From contig NOKP01000003.1 in the NCBI GenBank assembly GCA_002682825.1, positions 2,852,001 to 2,916,000 of the forward strand: a stretch of DNA of 64,000 nt. Reading direction: 5' to 3'. A program made the translations under genes and the position numbers. This document shows, piece after piece, positions 11,204 through 21,861 of this stretch (within the stretch, counting starts at the first letter, position 1; each line of letters starts with the position of its first letter). This DNA is from Neonectria sp. B-13. Its lineage: Eukaryota; Ascomycota; Sordariomycetes; Hypocreales; Nectriaceae. A model generated the notes under the pieces. That model saw nothing but the letters and a program-made list of their open reading frames with translations. It had not been told where the DNA came from and ran no database searches.

Positions 11204-13341
11204 CATATTTATTGTTGCACATTTACACGCTGGGCCCTCTGGCAAACACTTCACATCCCAACGTCATTGACGCAATCGATGACCTCGTCAGTCTACCAAC
11301 AATGACTTATCGCTTGAGGCACCAGAAGTAGATGACAAGGATATGTTTCCCCGCATTCTTCACGTTTTACATTTCCGGACCAAAAACTCTAGCGATTGAG
11401 CCTGTCGTCATCATCACCGCGCCCGGAAACCATCTGATCCCCCACCAGGGGAAATTGCATGTACGATCTGGCACCTAACGTTAGATCCGATGGCTGAATC
11501 GGGCAAAAGGTACCAAGATTTGAGATTCGGGCCGCAGATCCCGTGCATTGATGAAGTAATTCCGGCGGTCAAGAAGGCTGGATCATGTCCAACGGCAGTT
11601 GGAGACGCCGCTGATTCCTACATAAAGCGTTGAAGACGCAATTGCGCTTTGTCAATGAGTCGTGAATAAATTGGTCAGTGCTGTGCCGGAAGTGACTTCT
11701 CGGGTGAGCCGTGCCTTTGTATCACCTCGGATGATATGCTTATGACGAATTCCCACTTAACACAATACAGTAGCGAAATACTTAAGCTCGTCGATCCATA
11801 AGCCTCCAGGTTGAAAGGGTCAGGTCTGGACCACTGAGACGACTGGCAAATAGGATTGCCGGCGATGGCGGCTTATCCCACGTCGCAGATCATGTAAGTC
11901 TATGACATCAAGATGTTGGATGTGGCGGCATAAGCCTTGTGCGGTGAGGTAGTCGCCGTGAACTGGGATGGAAAAAAGAAAAGAAAAAAGAACGATTGTA
12001 CAAGGAACAAGTTTTGAGAGGGATGGAGGTATTCGGAGTGAATAAGAAGATGGAAAAATAAGAGAAAGAAGAACGATTGTACATGTCCGGGTGTGGAAGT
12101 GATGGACGTAAGCTAAGGAGTCTGCAGGGGCAGGAAGGTTGCCTTAGATGCTTGCCTTAGTCTACCTGCCAGGAGACTAAGTAGGGCGAAGCTGACTTGG
12201 TCAGCTTGACCAAACATGCTTTGTGGAAGCGAATTCACACATCGGTCGTCTCCGGATATTGAGTTGTTGCAGGACCAAGGAAAGGGAGAGCAAACATGGA
12301 TCCAGTCATCGTACGTTGCACTCAGCTTCTCGCGGTCTCGTCTTACGGCCGCACCTTCCGGGCACAGAGTTGAGCCAGAGGGCCATCAAGAAGCTAGCTG
12401 AAGTCTCCAACAAAAGAAACGAACCGAAACCTGAGTCGTAGTCATCAACCCAAGTCGTCACACTCGCGTCGGCGGCAACCCAAAATCAGTACTGAAGTAT
12501 TGGCCTGTCTCGTTCGCGCGAAGACCGGACTCTTGGCAATGCGTCTTCATCTAGCCAGACGAATCAATGAATCACGACTCGTGACTCGCGACTCGGACGA
12601 AGCGTCGTCCATCAACGCCAACGGAGGCCAACCGTGGAGACGAACGGGCAGTGGTTGGCGGCTGGCGGTTGGTGGTTGGACAGATGACGTGTAGAACGCC
12701 CAGATCGGGGAAAAAGCCAAGACGTTACAACCCTTGTCCAGCTGAGCAGGGGTGTCGTCGATTAAAGCCCCGACATGACACGGTGCCGGCGCTGCGACGG
12801 TGAGATGGAGGAGTGAGAAGGCGGAGAGAGAGGAGGCTGCAATTGTTGGTGGTTTTGCGCTAAGCCGGGTGAAAAGAGGTGGCCTTGGGCGGGTGGAGCA
12901 AAGCGGGATGCGGCTTACCACGCGGCGTGTGGGGAGCTGGAGGCTCCGACAAGGCTCTGGTGCGGTTTCTCGGGGCGTTTTCAGGGGGCTTCGGCCAGTG
13001 ACTGGCCAGTGCTCTTTGCCGGAGCCCCTAAGGAGTTAAGGATGGCCCCCCGTAGATGGCGGCTGAGGCTGTGCACCTGCCACCATCCCGCCGCCAGCCA
13101 CCATCTGCGCCTCAACATCCAATAATAGCACGCGTTGAGGCACTGAGCCCGTGGCGTCGGTTCCTCCCTAACCCCAAACATCCACTGCAACATTCCAAAC
13201 CACCGTCTACCAACTTCTCGCACCCACTCACACGCCCGCATTCGCATCACGCAACGACTTTGCTTTCCCACGGCCCTGCAGGGCTGACCATACCAGACCA
13301 GGCCTGCACGAGCCGCCGGTTCTCCTCTCTCTAACCCCCTG

Positions 13342-13371
13342 ACACACACACACACACTCTCTCTCTCTCTC
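13342..13371. repeat. (AC)8(TC)7 dinucleotide repeat
   Basis: A compound microsatellite that ends seven bases before the TMEM234-family start codon, so it lies in the transcribed leader or core promoter. It is likely length-variable between strains. Confidence 0.9.
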
Positions 13372-13377
13372 GCAACA

Positions 13378-13991
13378 ATGACTGCCGACGACGNNNNNNN
13401 NNNNNNNNNNNNNNNNNNNNNNNNNNNNNNNNNNNNNNNNNNNNNNNNNNNNNNNNNNNNNNNNNNNNNNNNNNNNNNNNNNNNNNNNNNNNNGCCAGTT
13501 GGCTCCGGACCAAGCTCTACGGCGCCTGGTTCGCCGTCGTCGACCTGTTGAGGAACCCGCGGTACGCCATCCCCTTGGCCCTCAACTTGTCCGGCAGTGT
13601 CTGGTTCTTTCTGCTCATTGGGCAGGCCGGTGAGTCCACCTGTCTCTTTCGTCTTTTAGTCTTTTGTCCAAGTCGTCCTCCAGTCGATACGAGCTTGCAA
13701 TGCTCCAATGGCTTGTTCTAAGTTGTCCGTCGACCCGCTGACGGCTAACTAACTAACCACCACCCCTCCTCAGAACTCAGCTTGACGGTCCCCATTGTAA
13801 ACACCATGGCTTTCCTCTTCACCGTCATCGGCGAGTGGTACGTTGAGGGCAAGGTCATCAGCAGAGGTAAGCCACACTCCATCCGGCTCTTGTGTGGTTC
13901 TCCTTCTAAAACATCCCCCCACGCAGACACCGGCATTGGCATGGGTCTGATGCTGGCTGGTATCGCCTTGTGTGTTCAGAGCAAAGCTTGA
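13378..13991 (+). CDS. TMEM234-family membrane protein, gap in exon 1
   Basis: Start codon at 13378, then a scaffold gap after only 16 coding bases. Reading resumes at 13494 in the frame that begins ASWLRTKLYGAW. Visible exons are 13378-13629 (with gap), 13774-13866 and 13927-13991. Introns are 144 and 60 bases with GTGAGT and GTAAGC donors. The visible protein has about three membrane segments: one around IPLALNLSGSVWFFLLIGQA, one in LTVPIVNTMAFLFTVIGE, and a C-terminal GMGLMLAGIALCV ending in QSKA. NLSGSVWFFLL and LTVPIVN are characteristic of the TMEM234 family, small four-helix proteins related to EamA/DMT transporters. The first helix must lie in the gap. Molecular function in fungi is unknown. 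Total length cannot be given. Confidence 0.82.
13394..13493. other. assembly gap (100 N)
   Basis: Exactly 100 N, the conventional placeholder for a gap of unknown size. It removes part of exon 1 of the TMEM234-family gene, perhaps together with an intron. Confidence 0.95.
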
Positions 13992-14690
13992 TAGAGTGGC
14001 TTGCCACATCCATGTAAATACATAGTACTAGCTGATGTGCATCAATGTCAACTCGCTTCCCTCGGATTGGTTCTCTTTCAAAGACGCTTATGTACTCCAC
14101 TTCTGGGGGCTGGATCCAACACCAGCCTACCGGTCTAAATCCAGGAAACAATGGCAGCCTTTCCAAGCTGTAACTTCTGCCTCAAACTCTGATCGTCACA
14201 TTTCACAGTCCAGTCAGGGTATACATATGGTTTAAAAAGAATTCTGCGCCTGGCAGTCTTGTATTAGATGGATTCCAGCTCCAAGCTCACAAAGTCACCG
14301 GCCCGTCCAAACGCGGGGGGGCAAATTTTCCTCTATGTATGATGCCCATGCCAGGGCCCATGCCAAAAACCGTCCAAAAAGGCTAGGGAATAAAATGCCA
14401 CTTAGTCGTACAAAATAAACCCCCAAAACAAAAGTTGAAAGAGAAGAAGAGAAATCCTTGCTTGTATGGTTGCCGTTTCGCTGGGGGGCTTTGTTTTCCC
14501 AGCTCCGTCCCATCCATTGTTTACGGCCGTGGGCTTCATGTCGATTCGTAGACGCCAAAGTAGCAGAAAAGAAAATGTCGTTGTTCGCTTCGCTCGCTTC
14601 CCGTCTCGTTCAGTTGATCCCGCGGGGCGTAGTCGTTGTTGATGTTGCTGTTTTGAGCTCGCCGCTCTTTGCTTTTTCCTCCTCCCCTCC
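13992..14690. other. convergent 3' regions
   Basis: This lies between the stop codons of the TMEM234-family gene and the minus-strand unknown gene. It should contain both 3' untranslated regions. No coding sequence recognised. Confidence 0.55.
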
Positions 14691-15518
14691 TCACAGACGC
14701 GCTCGCAGCCAGCGCAGCACGCTCCGGAGGCTTGGGTCTTCGGCCGTCCAGCGGCCCATGTTGATGTCCGATGTCTGAAGCTCGGTGTAGATGGCTTCGT
14801 CAGTGATGGCAGCCAACTCCTGTTGCGGTTGTTAGCTTGGGGGTGGAACTTTCGCCTTGATGGTGGCCCTCGAGATTCGATAGAGGCACTGGGTTGTTCA
14901 TACCACTCGGAGCTGACGGTCGCATGCTCGCAGCTGAGACTCGGTTTTGGAGGCTGATCGGCCAGCGGCAAGAGCTTGCTGGCGATACTCAACCCATCGC
15001 TGGGCCGCCGCTTGACGAAGGTAGATCTTCTGTCCTTCGTGCCGTCTTGCGTAAGCGTCCAAAAGCACCCTTTTCGTCGTCGTTAGCCATCTGTGCCCCA
15101 TCGCGATCAAAGCCCAAGGGCAGAAAACGTACTGCTTGAGCTCGGCCTTGTGCTGCTCATCCTCGCCACCGGCGGCGCTGGGCACGCTCGTGTCTGCCGC
15201 ACATTCCAGAATGTGCTGTCCATCCAATGAACATTGGCGCAGGGCGGCCCAGCCCTCGGTGTAGTATTCCGCGGTGTCCTGGGGGTCGACGGGAGCCGCG
15301 GCGATGTAGTACTGCAGTGTTCGAAAGTCGGAGAGAACCTCAGCAACCCGTGCTGTGCGATACTCGTTGTCTAAGAGGGAGGAAAAGGCAGATGCGTTAG
15401 TCATTGGGAGTTCCCAGCGGGGCGGTTCGAACATGATGGAGGCCCAATTGGTCTCCGGGGGGGGCTTGTCGAGGGGCGGGTTGGGGGTGTGTGGTGAGGA
15501 GTACATACAACCGTCCAT
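14691..15518 (-). CDS. small conserved-looking protein, unknown
   Basis: I propose four exons on the minus strand: 15509-15518, 15133-15370, 14904-15069 and 14691-14819, giving 180 residues. Exon 1 is only 10 bases. Intron 1 (138 bases) has a GTATGT donor, a GACTAAC branch site and a TTAG acceptor. Intron 2 (63 bases, in frame) has GTACGT, GCTAAC and AAAAG. Intron 3 (84 bases) has GTATGA and CAACAG. All exons join in one frame, starting MDGYNEYRTARVAEVL and ending in RSVLRWLRARL. Reading without introns 1 and 2 gives a longer open frame with Pro-rich intron translation, which I think is wrong. The protein is soluble-looking and mostly helical, with a probable coiled coil in the second half (QRWVEYRQQALAAGRSA and following). 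No signal or membrane segment. I do not recognise the family; size and composition would suit a subunit of a larger assembly, but that is a guess. Confidence 0.65.
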
Positions 15519-18391
15519 TGCTGCTGTGGGATATGGGGGAGAGAAGAAATACGGCGGGATCGTTGGTTGATGGTAATCGTGTAATGGTAGTCGTGGCAAT
15601 GGTAGTCGTTGGCAATGCTAGTTCGTGGATGAGGCGGCAAATAGAAAGTCGGGCGGATATATATCTGCAATTGCGAGCCGGGAAAGAAGATTGATATGAC
15701 AAAGAACACGGATTGGATTAGTCGAGACTGTAGAGTAGGTCGCCAGAGAAGCCTGTCTCTCGATAACTGATGTGATGCCGCCAGTCAACCATCCGCGACC
15801 CGGCATCCTTTTTGTATATCGTAGGATTCGCGATGGTGCTCGAAGGCCTCCCGATCCGCATCCCCATCCGTGGAACCATGGACTCCGTATCCCCCATTCC
15901 CCATTCCGCAACCCAACGCCAACCAAGCCCCGTCCAACCCTATCAAAGGCAAAGGGGACAAGTCTCCAATGTGCCAGAAAGGCATGTTTCTCCACCGGCG
16001 GGAGCGAACGGCTACTAGCTACTAGGGGGGGGGGGACGCCCACCCACACACGGCGTCCGGTGCGAGAGGCGCGCAAGGCTCCGGACAACTGCGACGGAGC
16101 GTTGGGCTGGGCGACCAACGAGAGCCGGCGTTGGCAAGCCTCCACTCGAGGCAAGACCCTTTCCAAGCTGGAAAGCTCACTGCACAAGTCGCATACTGGA
16201 CTACCCCGGGCCAGCTGTGGCGAAAAAAAACCCGGCGTCGAACCGACATCCAGAGCCTTGCCCTCAGCCCTATCCCCTGACCACGGCTTGCAGCAGCGGC
16301 ACGTCATGGCACGTAATGGCCCTGTGCTTCGTCCCTTACCCCTGGCCTCTTTTGCCCCTTGCTGAGGCTCCCCTGGGGCACATATGCCGGGCAGCCCAGC
16401 GAGAAGAATGCTCCTCGGCTTCCCAGTGGCCTAGCGGACTATGCAGACTTGCAGAGGCGCCCAGCCGCGGTGGTGCTTGTCTGAGCCGCGTGGGGTCGGC
16501 CATCTGCGAGAAAGCAAAGCAAGCCCCCTTCGGCCCTCGCCCCTGATCCGTCCGTCTGAGCCGTGGCTGGAGGCACGGGAGAAGGTGATGTCGAAGTCGC
16601 TCGACCCAAGCCAGGGGCGCGGGCCACGCCAAACTCCAAGCCGCATGCCGCTGATAAAGAGTGTGAAGAGTGTGTAGACGCGTAGTCGGTACATGCAGTG
16701 GACATGGATGTTAGAGTGGAGAAGAGTTGTGTGGCGCCCGCTCAGCTAGGGATGGGCAAACCACTAGTTCGGTCCCAAAGCGGCAAGGCCCGGGGTCTGC
16801 ATGCGGGATTGTCGGCGCGGCGAGGCCAATAGGCGCGCGGATGTGGTCAAGAGCAACGGTTTGGGGCGGGCTGAGAACCAGCGTTACTGCATCCAGATTG
16901 GAGGGCTGCGGTCTCATCGCTGCATCTGGTCAAGGGCTGGCTGCAAAGGATGAACCTGAAGGGGGAAAAGGCGGACAGAGATTTGCCATGACAAGGCCGC
17001 AGAAATGACGGAGTTCCCAGACATTTCCATAGGGTCTCGATGGCTCTCAAGGCCCGACGCAGTCACAGAGTCACAGAGACGACGATGCCGATGCTGATGT
17101 CGATACTCAGACAGACAGGCCCCGGAATACTCTGGGATTGGGCAGCTTCATTGTCTGTTCGTCTCTTAGCCCATGCAGCAAGCACTAACCCAGACTCCCA
17201 GTCCGCGTCGAGTCTTGCACCCTTCCTAGCACGAGAGCCTTGCCCGAGACCTCCCCCATGTAAACACCCCGTTCCACACCGTCTCGCTCACCCACTCCGA
17301 GACCACACCAGACCAGAACCATGTCCATCTCCGTCACACGTCGATCAAACAGATCAATCAATCAATCCTCCGACCCGGCTGACATACTGGTCGTCCCCCC
17401 CCTCCCCTGCCCCGCCAGCCAGCCAGCCCCCCGTCTCCAGCTTTGCCAGGTCCTAGTCTACAGCCAGCCCAAAACCGAAACTCAACAAGGCTGCCGGTGA
17501 CATGACAGACGCGCTGTCTCTGGTGTGTCTGGTGCGGCGCACGTCATGCTGTCTCTTGCATGGGGGCTTGAGGCCGCTCAACGTCTCCCACAACGGCGCA
17601 GGGCCGATAGTTTGTGGCCGGACTGTCTTGCTACTTGCTAATCGTCGCCATCCATCGTCGCCCTAATTTTTCTCTCCGTCGTTAGTCTCGTTAACGGCGC
17701 CCAGCCTCCCGCTTTTCAGTTGATGCTCTTTCGTAGACAATTGGACTTTGAGCTTTCTTAGTGTAGGTAGTCAATAACCAATTGTATGGGAAGTCTGCAA
17801 AATCTGCCCTGCATCGTCTTCAACTCCTCCATATCCAAGATCCCGTCAAAACCATCATGGCGGCGGCGCTGGAGGCTCAAGTCGGCGCTTACCGGACTGA
17901 GCCAAACACGCCCTACCAGGATTCCCAGCCCCTGCAGCAAGATCCATCCGATCGTCTGGAAGGTCGCAAGCCATCTTCTGGGCCTCCAAGACTCCAACAG
18001 ACCAACTGACACGTTGGCCTTCTCCGCGCCATCCCCGGTGCAGACGACGCAAGCCATCTTCCACGCCGGACCCACCCCAACCCAGATCTGGGCTTTCCCA
18101 CTCGAAGCACAAGGCATACTTCACCACGATTGGGCCACCAGGCGCGTCAGAGGCTCGAATTCATTCCCGAAAAACTCTGATGAAATCTATTGCACATGGT
18201 CAGGATGACTAGTGAGGCATAGAACGGGACCCACGGCCAGATCTCAGGCTTCCTTTCCCAAGTCCCCCCTTGCATGGCCCACGTTCTTGGGAGCAGACCG
18301 TCTCCCAAGGCCCACGAATCAATGCTCTCCAGCCTTGCAACAAAAAACACCGACCCTTCGTCTACCGCCAGTGTTGCTTCCATATCTCCAC
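15519..18391. other. intergenic, no gene seen
   Basis: This 2.9 kb lies between the start of the unknown gene and the stop of the proteasome gene, both on the minus strand. Open frames up to 229 codons overlap on opposite strands and look like products of GC-rich DNA. A run of ten G lies near 16025. A B-box-like tRNA fragment near 16240 was considered and rejected. The 3' region of the proteasome gene is at the right edge. Confidence 0.5.
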
Positions 18392-19481
18392 TCAGTCCTT
18401 CTCCGCAATAGCTTGTAACCGGTCATCGATCTCCTCTTCGGTTAAAGTTCTGAAACCCGGATTGGTTCCTTCCTCACCATCCGCTCGAGGACCACCAACG
18501 ATGCCGATCTCGATCTCTCCCTTCTTGAAGTCCATGCTGAGGACGGTGCTCAGCGTCGTGATGGCCAGCTCAACTACCTCCTCCCACGAGCCCTCGGCAT
18601 GATCCTTGTTCCGCAACTTCTTCTCCAGGTGGTTCAGCGCCTCCTGCTGCTTCGGGCCGGCCGCGGTGCCCTTGTAGCCAATGTAGTATCCCGCGGGATC
18701 GCACTTGAACAGCTGGGGCCCGAATTCCGAATCGAGGGAGATCAGGGTGGTGGCAACGCCGTATGGCCGCATGTAAGCCTAGGGATGATGTCAGCACGTT
18801 ACCCCCTCCATCATCACTTTCAACTTGACAGCTGAAATTGCTTACCCGCTGAGTATAAACCTGGCTGATGTTGGCGAGACGCTTCGCTAGAGCATCAGCT
18901 GGCATCTCATATCCAAACTTGTATCGGAATTCAGCTGCCTCGCCCTGGGCTCGTTGGGCGAATGCTCTAGCGTCCGCAATCGATCCCGTGATGACGCAGC
19001 CGACCGAGGGAGAGATCTGGAAAATGTGGGACACGGAGGCAGGGTCGATGAGTTTATCCTACGTTGCAAGTATCAGCGCCTGACCGACGGGTTCTCCCTT
19101 TTTCCACCAAATGCTAGCAAGACCTACCGGGACCTTCTTCTGGGACAGGACAACTGCACAGTCCTTACCCCTCACGCCGACGGACATGATGTTGGCTGCG
19201 GTGATTGCCTTGAAGGCATACTCTGTCCAGGTGGGTTAGTCTTTGTGAAAGCCATGGGGACGGTTCGACGTCATCCGCTCAACGTCATCGGGGATGGTGC
19301 GTCGTCGTCGGCCGTGCGGTGGAGAGGGTCGGGAGAAAAGCATACCAACTTGGTACAACCGGCCATTGTCGGCGAAGATGGTAATGTGTCGGTCGTAGGC
19401 GCCGGCTGCGGAGGTCCAGGGTTAGCTCAAGCTGCGGGTAAGTTGCTGTTGAAGTTGGAGGTTGCCTGACGTACCCGACAT
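18392..19481 (-). CDS. scl1: 20S proteasome subunit alpha-1 (Scl1/PSMA6 type)
   Basis: Five exons on the minus strand: 19475-19481, 19346-19405, 19128-19222, 18846-19058 and 18392-18778, encoding 253 residues. Exon 1 is only seven bases (ATGTCGG). The spliced N-terminus holds the alpha-type signature [20 protein letters not shown], which gates the 20S core. It is followed by [18 protein letters not shown] and [14 protein letters not shown], as in the alpha-1 (human PSMA6, yeast Scl1) subfamily. Later landmarks are [14 protein letters not shown] and [16 protein letters not shown]. It is a non-catalytic ring subunit of the proteasome in cytosol and nucleus. Every intron has canonical ends and length matches the family. 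The promoter region is shared with the divergent WKF-domain gene. Confidence 0.95.
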
Positions 19482-20380
19482 CTTGAAGGACTGGCGGTTC
19501 TGAGGGGTGCGGTGTTGATGGAATAGAGGGGCGGTAGCTGAAGTACAGCTCGTGGTATTCCAGTTGGGGGGTTTCCAGAGCAGGAATCGAGGTTGTGGCG
19601 GTCGGAGGTAGCTGTAGTATGGGGACGTCGACGCGTTAGCACAAGCTTGCCTAGAGCACACGAGGCAACGGAAGCTCAATGGGAAGGCTGAGTTGGTGCC
19701 TCGCGGGGATTATCTAAGCCTGAGGCAGGAACAAGTTGTAGTTGGGGTGTCACAAATAACCGAACACTGCGTCAACGCGCATGACTGATATATCCTAGTC
19801 GCAGACATGGTCTGTTTATTTTCAAACAAATATTGTATCGTCTCTGATAATTGAAGTATGCCTTGAGTTGTCTGTCAACATATTACATCCAAATTTGGCC
19901 CTCTAAGAAGAATGCAGCTCTGTCCGTGCCGCCGCAGGAATTATGTCTCCTCAGCTTATCGGCCTATCAGTCGAGCGGCGGGCATCCCTGCTCTGCCACG
20001 ATAATCCTCGAGACCCAGAAAAAAAAGTTGCAGCCAACATCGACGAATTCCGATCCGCGTCCGCCCCATCTGCCACTGCCACGGCCACTGCCAGCAAACG
20101 TACAGCATCAACCTTGCCTTGCTCCGCTAAGAGCCTGCAGCATTACAATTCCCTGACCTGACCTGCGCAGCCGTCATTGGCTCCGATAGGCCAGCGATCA
20201 TCGTCTTTGCGGGAGCCCAGAAAATCCAGACCCCGTCGCCCAGACAGCGGAAGCGCAAGCGGGAAGCGCAAGCGGAAAAGGAAGAAAAAAACCACGAGGG
20301 CAACGCAGACGCAGGTGCTTGAGAAACCACCACCCACCACTACGTACCTGGCTCACCCGAAGACGCCTCTCCCACTCATC
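19482..20380. promoter_or_regulatory. divergent promoter, proteasome and WKF genes
   Basis: This is 899 bases between two divergent start codons. No coding sequence is supported. An open frame runs upstream of 20381 in phase with the WKF gene from about 20177 but contains no ATG, so it is treated as leader. No TATA box was seen near either start. Confidence 0.55.
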
Positions 20381-21604
20381 ATGTTTTCGTCCAAAGGAAA
20401 CGCGCCAGCGCAGCAGGCGCCGGGCTGGAAGAAATCGGGTCTGAAGCACCAGCAATCGGCTGCCGCATCTAGCCCAACCGTTGGGCACCCAAGCACCACG
20501 CATGAGGGCACACCAAGCAAGAGAAAACTCGACGCCCACGCCCCGCCACCGTCGAATTCCTCCCACGTTGCTAAGCGACCCCGCAAGGATGAGACCACTG
20601 GCGACCGGAATGGACAATTAAAGAAGAGGAAATCGGTCACCTTTGCTGATGCTGCTCCCAAGAACGACAAGAGCAACTCCAAGAACGACTCCAACACCGC
20701 CAGCAACACCAAATCCTCTGACACGGCCACGACCCAGAGAAAAAGCAAGGGCCCCGCGAAGAAAGTGCGAACTCCCGCTCCGGCGGACCTCAAGCCGGCT
20801 TTGGAGTACCTGCGGTTATGGCAAACGGCCCGGGCCAGCTGGAAGTTCAACAAAAATCATCAATCCGTCCTTATTAAGCACGTCTTCGATGCCGACAGAA
20901 TTCCCGCCGCCGACATCGACGCCTTCTACGACTACATCAGAGACCTTAAGGGACTCGTCAGAATGCGGTTACGAGAAACGGCCCTGGAGATCAGGACCAA
21001 GGATCGGTCCCAGGGCGGGGAAGCGTTTCCAGAGGGAACCGCCGATATCAATGCCACCCAGGAGCGATACGAGACCATCCTAGCCAAGTTCCTGCAATCT
21101 CAGCAAGTAGGCGCCAAGAGAAAGGCATTCACAGAGGCCCAATATCTGTCAGACTCCGATGATGACGATGAGATCATCATCCAGCGACTCGTCAAGCGTA
21201 TGCGGGCTGAGCTGGTCCTCGACGAGCTCTCCGACGGTGAAGACACTGAGATGAGCACCACATCATCGTCATCCAGGACCATCGCCGCTAGTGATACCAA
21301 TACCGCGGCTGCCAACACCGACAAGAGGATGAAGCTCAACGACGGCACCGGCAAGCGAAGGCGCAAGCTCCGTGTGAACTTGGACGACAGCGACAGCAGC
21401 AGCAGCTCCGAGTCGGAGTCAGACTCAGACAGTGACTCGGGCACGAGCTCCAGCGGGAGCTCCTCGTCTTCCTCGGGCGACTCGTCCTCCGACGATGATG
21501 ACGATGCACAGAACCAGAGGGACAATGTTGAGACGTCAAGCAGCTCGTCCTCCTCCGACGACGAGGCAGACTCGGACGATAGCAGTGACGAGGATTCGGA
21601 TTAG
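20381..21604 (+). CDS. WKF-domain protein, probable nucleolar factor
   Basis: Single exon, 407 residues, starting at the first in-frame ATG (MFSSKGNAPAQQ). The N-terminal 130 residues are Lys/Ser-rich and disordered, with basic clusters (AKRPRKDE, GQLKKRKSVTFAD) like nuclear signals. About residues 137-195 contain the WKF domain: ALEYLRLWQTARASWKFNKN, then a VLIKHVFDADRIP segment and a FYDYIRDLKG helix. This domain defines a small eukaryotic family including human C7orf50, linked to nucleoli and ribosome biogenesis. The C-terminal third is an extreme Ser/Asp/Glu tract, a likely casein kinase 2 substrate and typical of nucleolar chaperone-like tails. The gene is divergent from the proteasome gene and convergent with the dioxygenase gene, 257 bases away. 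Confidence 0.85.
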   Translation: MFSSKGNAPAQQAPGWKKSGLKHQQSAAASSPTVGHPSTTHEGTPSKRKLDAHAPPPSNSSHVAKRPRKDETTGDRNGQLKKRKSVTFADAAPKNDKSNSKNDSNTASNTKSSDTATTQRKSKGPAKKVRTPAPADLKPALEYLRLWQTARASWKFNKNHQSVLIKHVFDADRIPAADIDAFYDYIRDLKGLVRMRLRETALEIRTKDRSQGGEAFPEGTADINATQERYETILAKFLQSQQVGAKRKAFTEAQYLSDSDDDDEIIIQRLVKRMRAELVLDELSDGEDTEMSTTSSSSRTIAASDTNTAAANTDKRMKLNDGTGKRRRKLRVNLDDSDSSSSSESESDSDSDSGTSSSGSSSSSSGDSSSDDDDDAQNQRDNVETSSSSSSSDDEADSDDSSDEDSD

Positions 21605-21861
21605 GAGGAGGTAATTCCCAGGCGAGAGCAACACGATCATGAGAGACGATGTTTGAGGGCTGCGAGATGGACACATTGTAACACCTATGTTTGGATACCA
21701 GCTACATGTTAGATACCCGCGAAGCCTACTGCCACTCTGCTTTGAAGACAGGCTACAGTTTTGGTTAGATGCCAATGGAATATAGACAACCCACCACATG
21801 GGTACACACTAGAGAACACTCCTAGATCTGCACTCATCACAATAGTCGTATTACATATGCC

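Larger units (their letters stand above)
11077..13377. other. intergenic, promoters of con-6 and TMEM234 genes
   Basis: This stretch of 2.3 kb lies between two divergent genes. The con-6 leader and TATA box occupy the left edge. Between 11970 and 12080 is an A/G-rich stretch in which GAACGATTGTACA recurs. The last 80 bases are C/T-rich and end in a dinucleotide repeat. No coding sequence recognised. Confidence 0.55.

Noticed and set aside
16230..16262. tRNA-like B box (GGTTCGANNCC) followed by T8 on the minus strand
   Set aside because: The eight T follow directly after the T-arm, leaving no acceptor stem, and no matching A box or anticodon arm is found upstream.
15772..16365. 197-codon plus-strand frame overlapping a 229-codon minus-strand frame
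   Set aside because: Two long frames on opposite strands with Arg/Pro/Ser-rich translations, no ATG context, family motif or intron signals.
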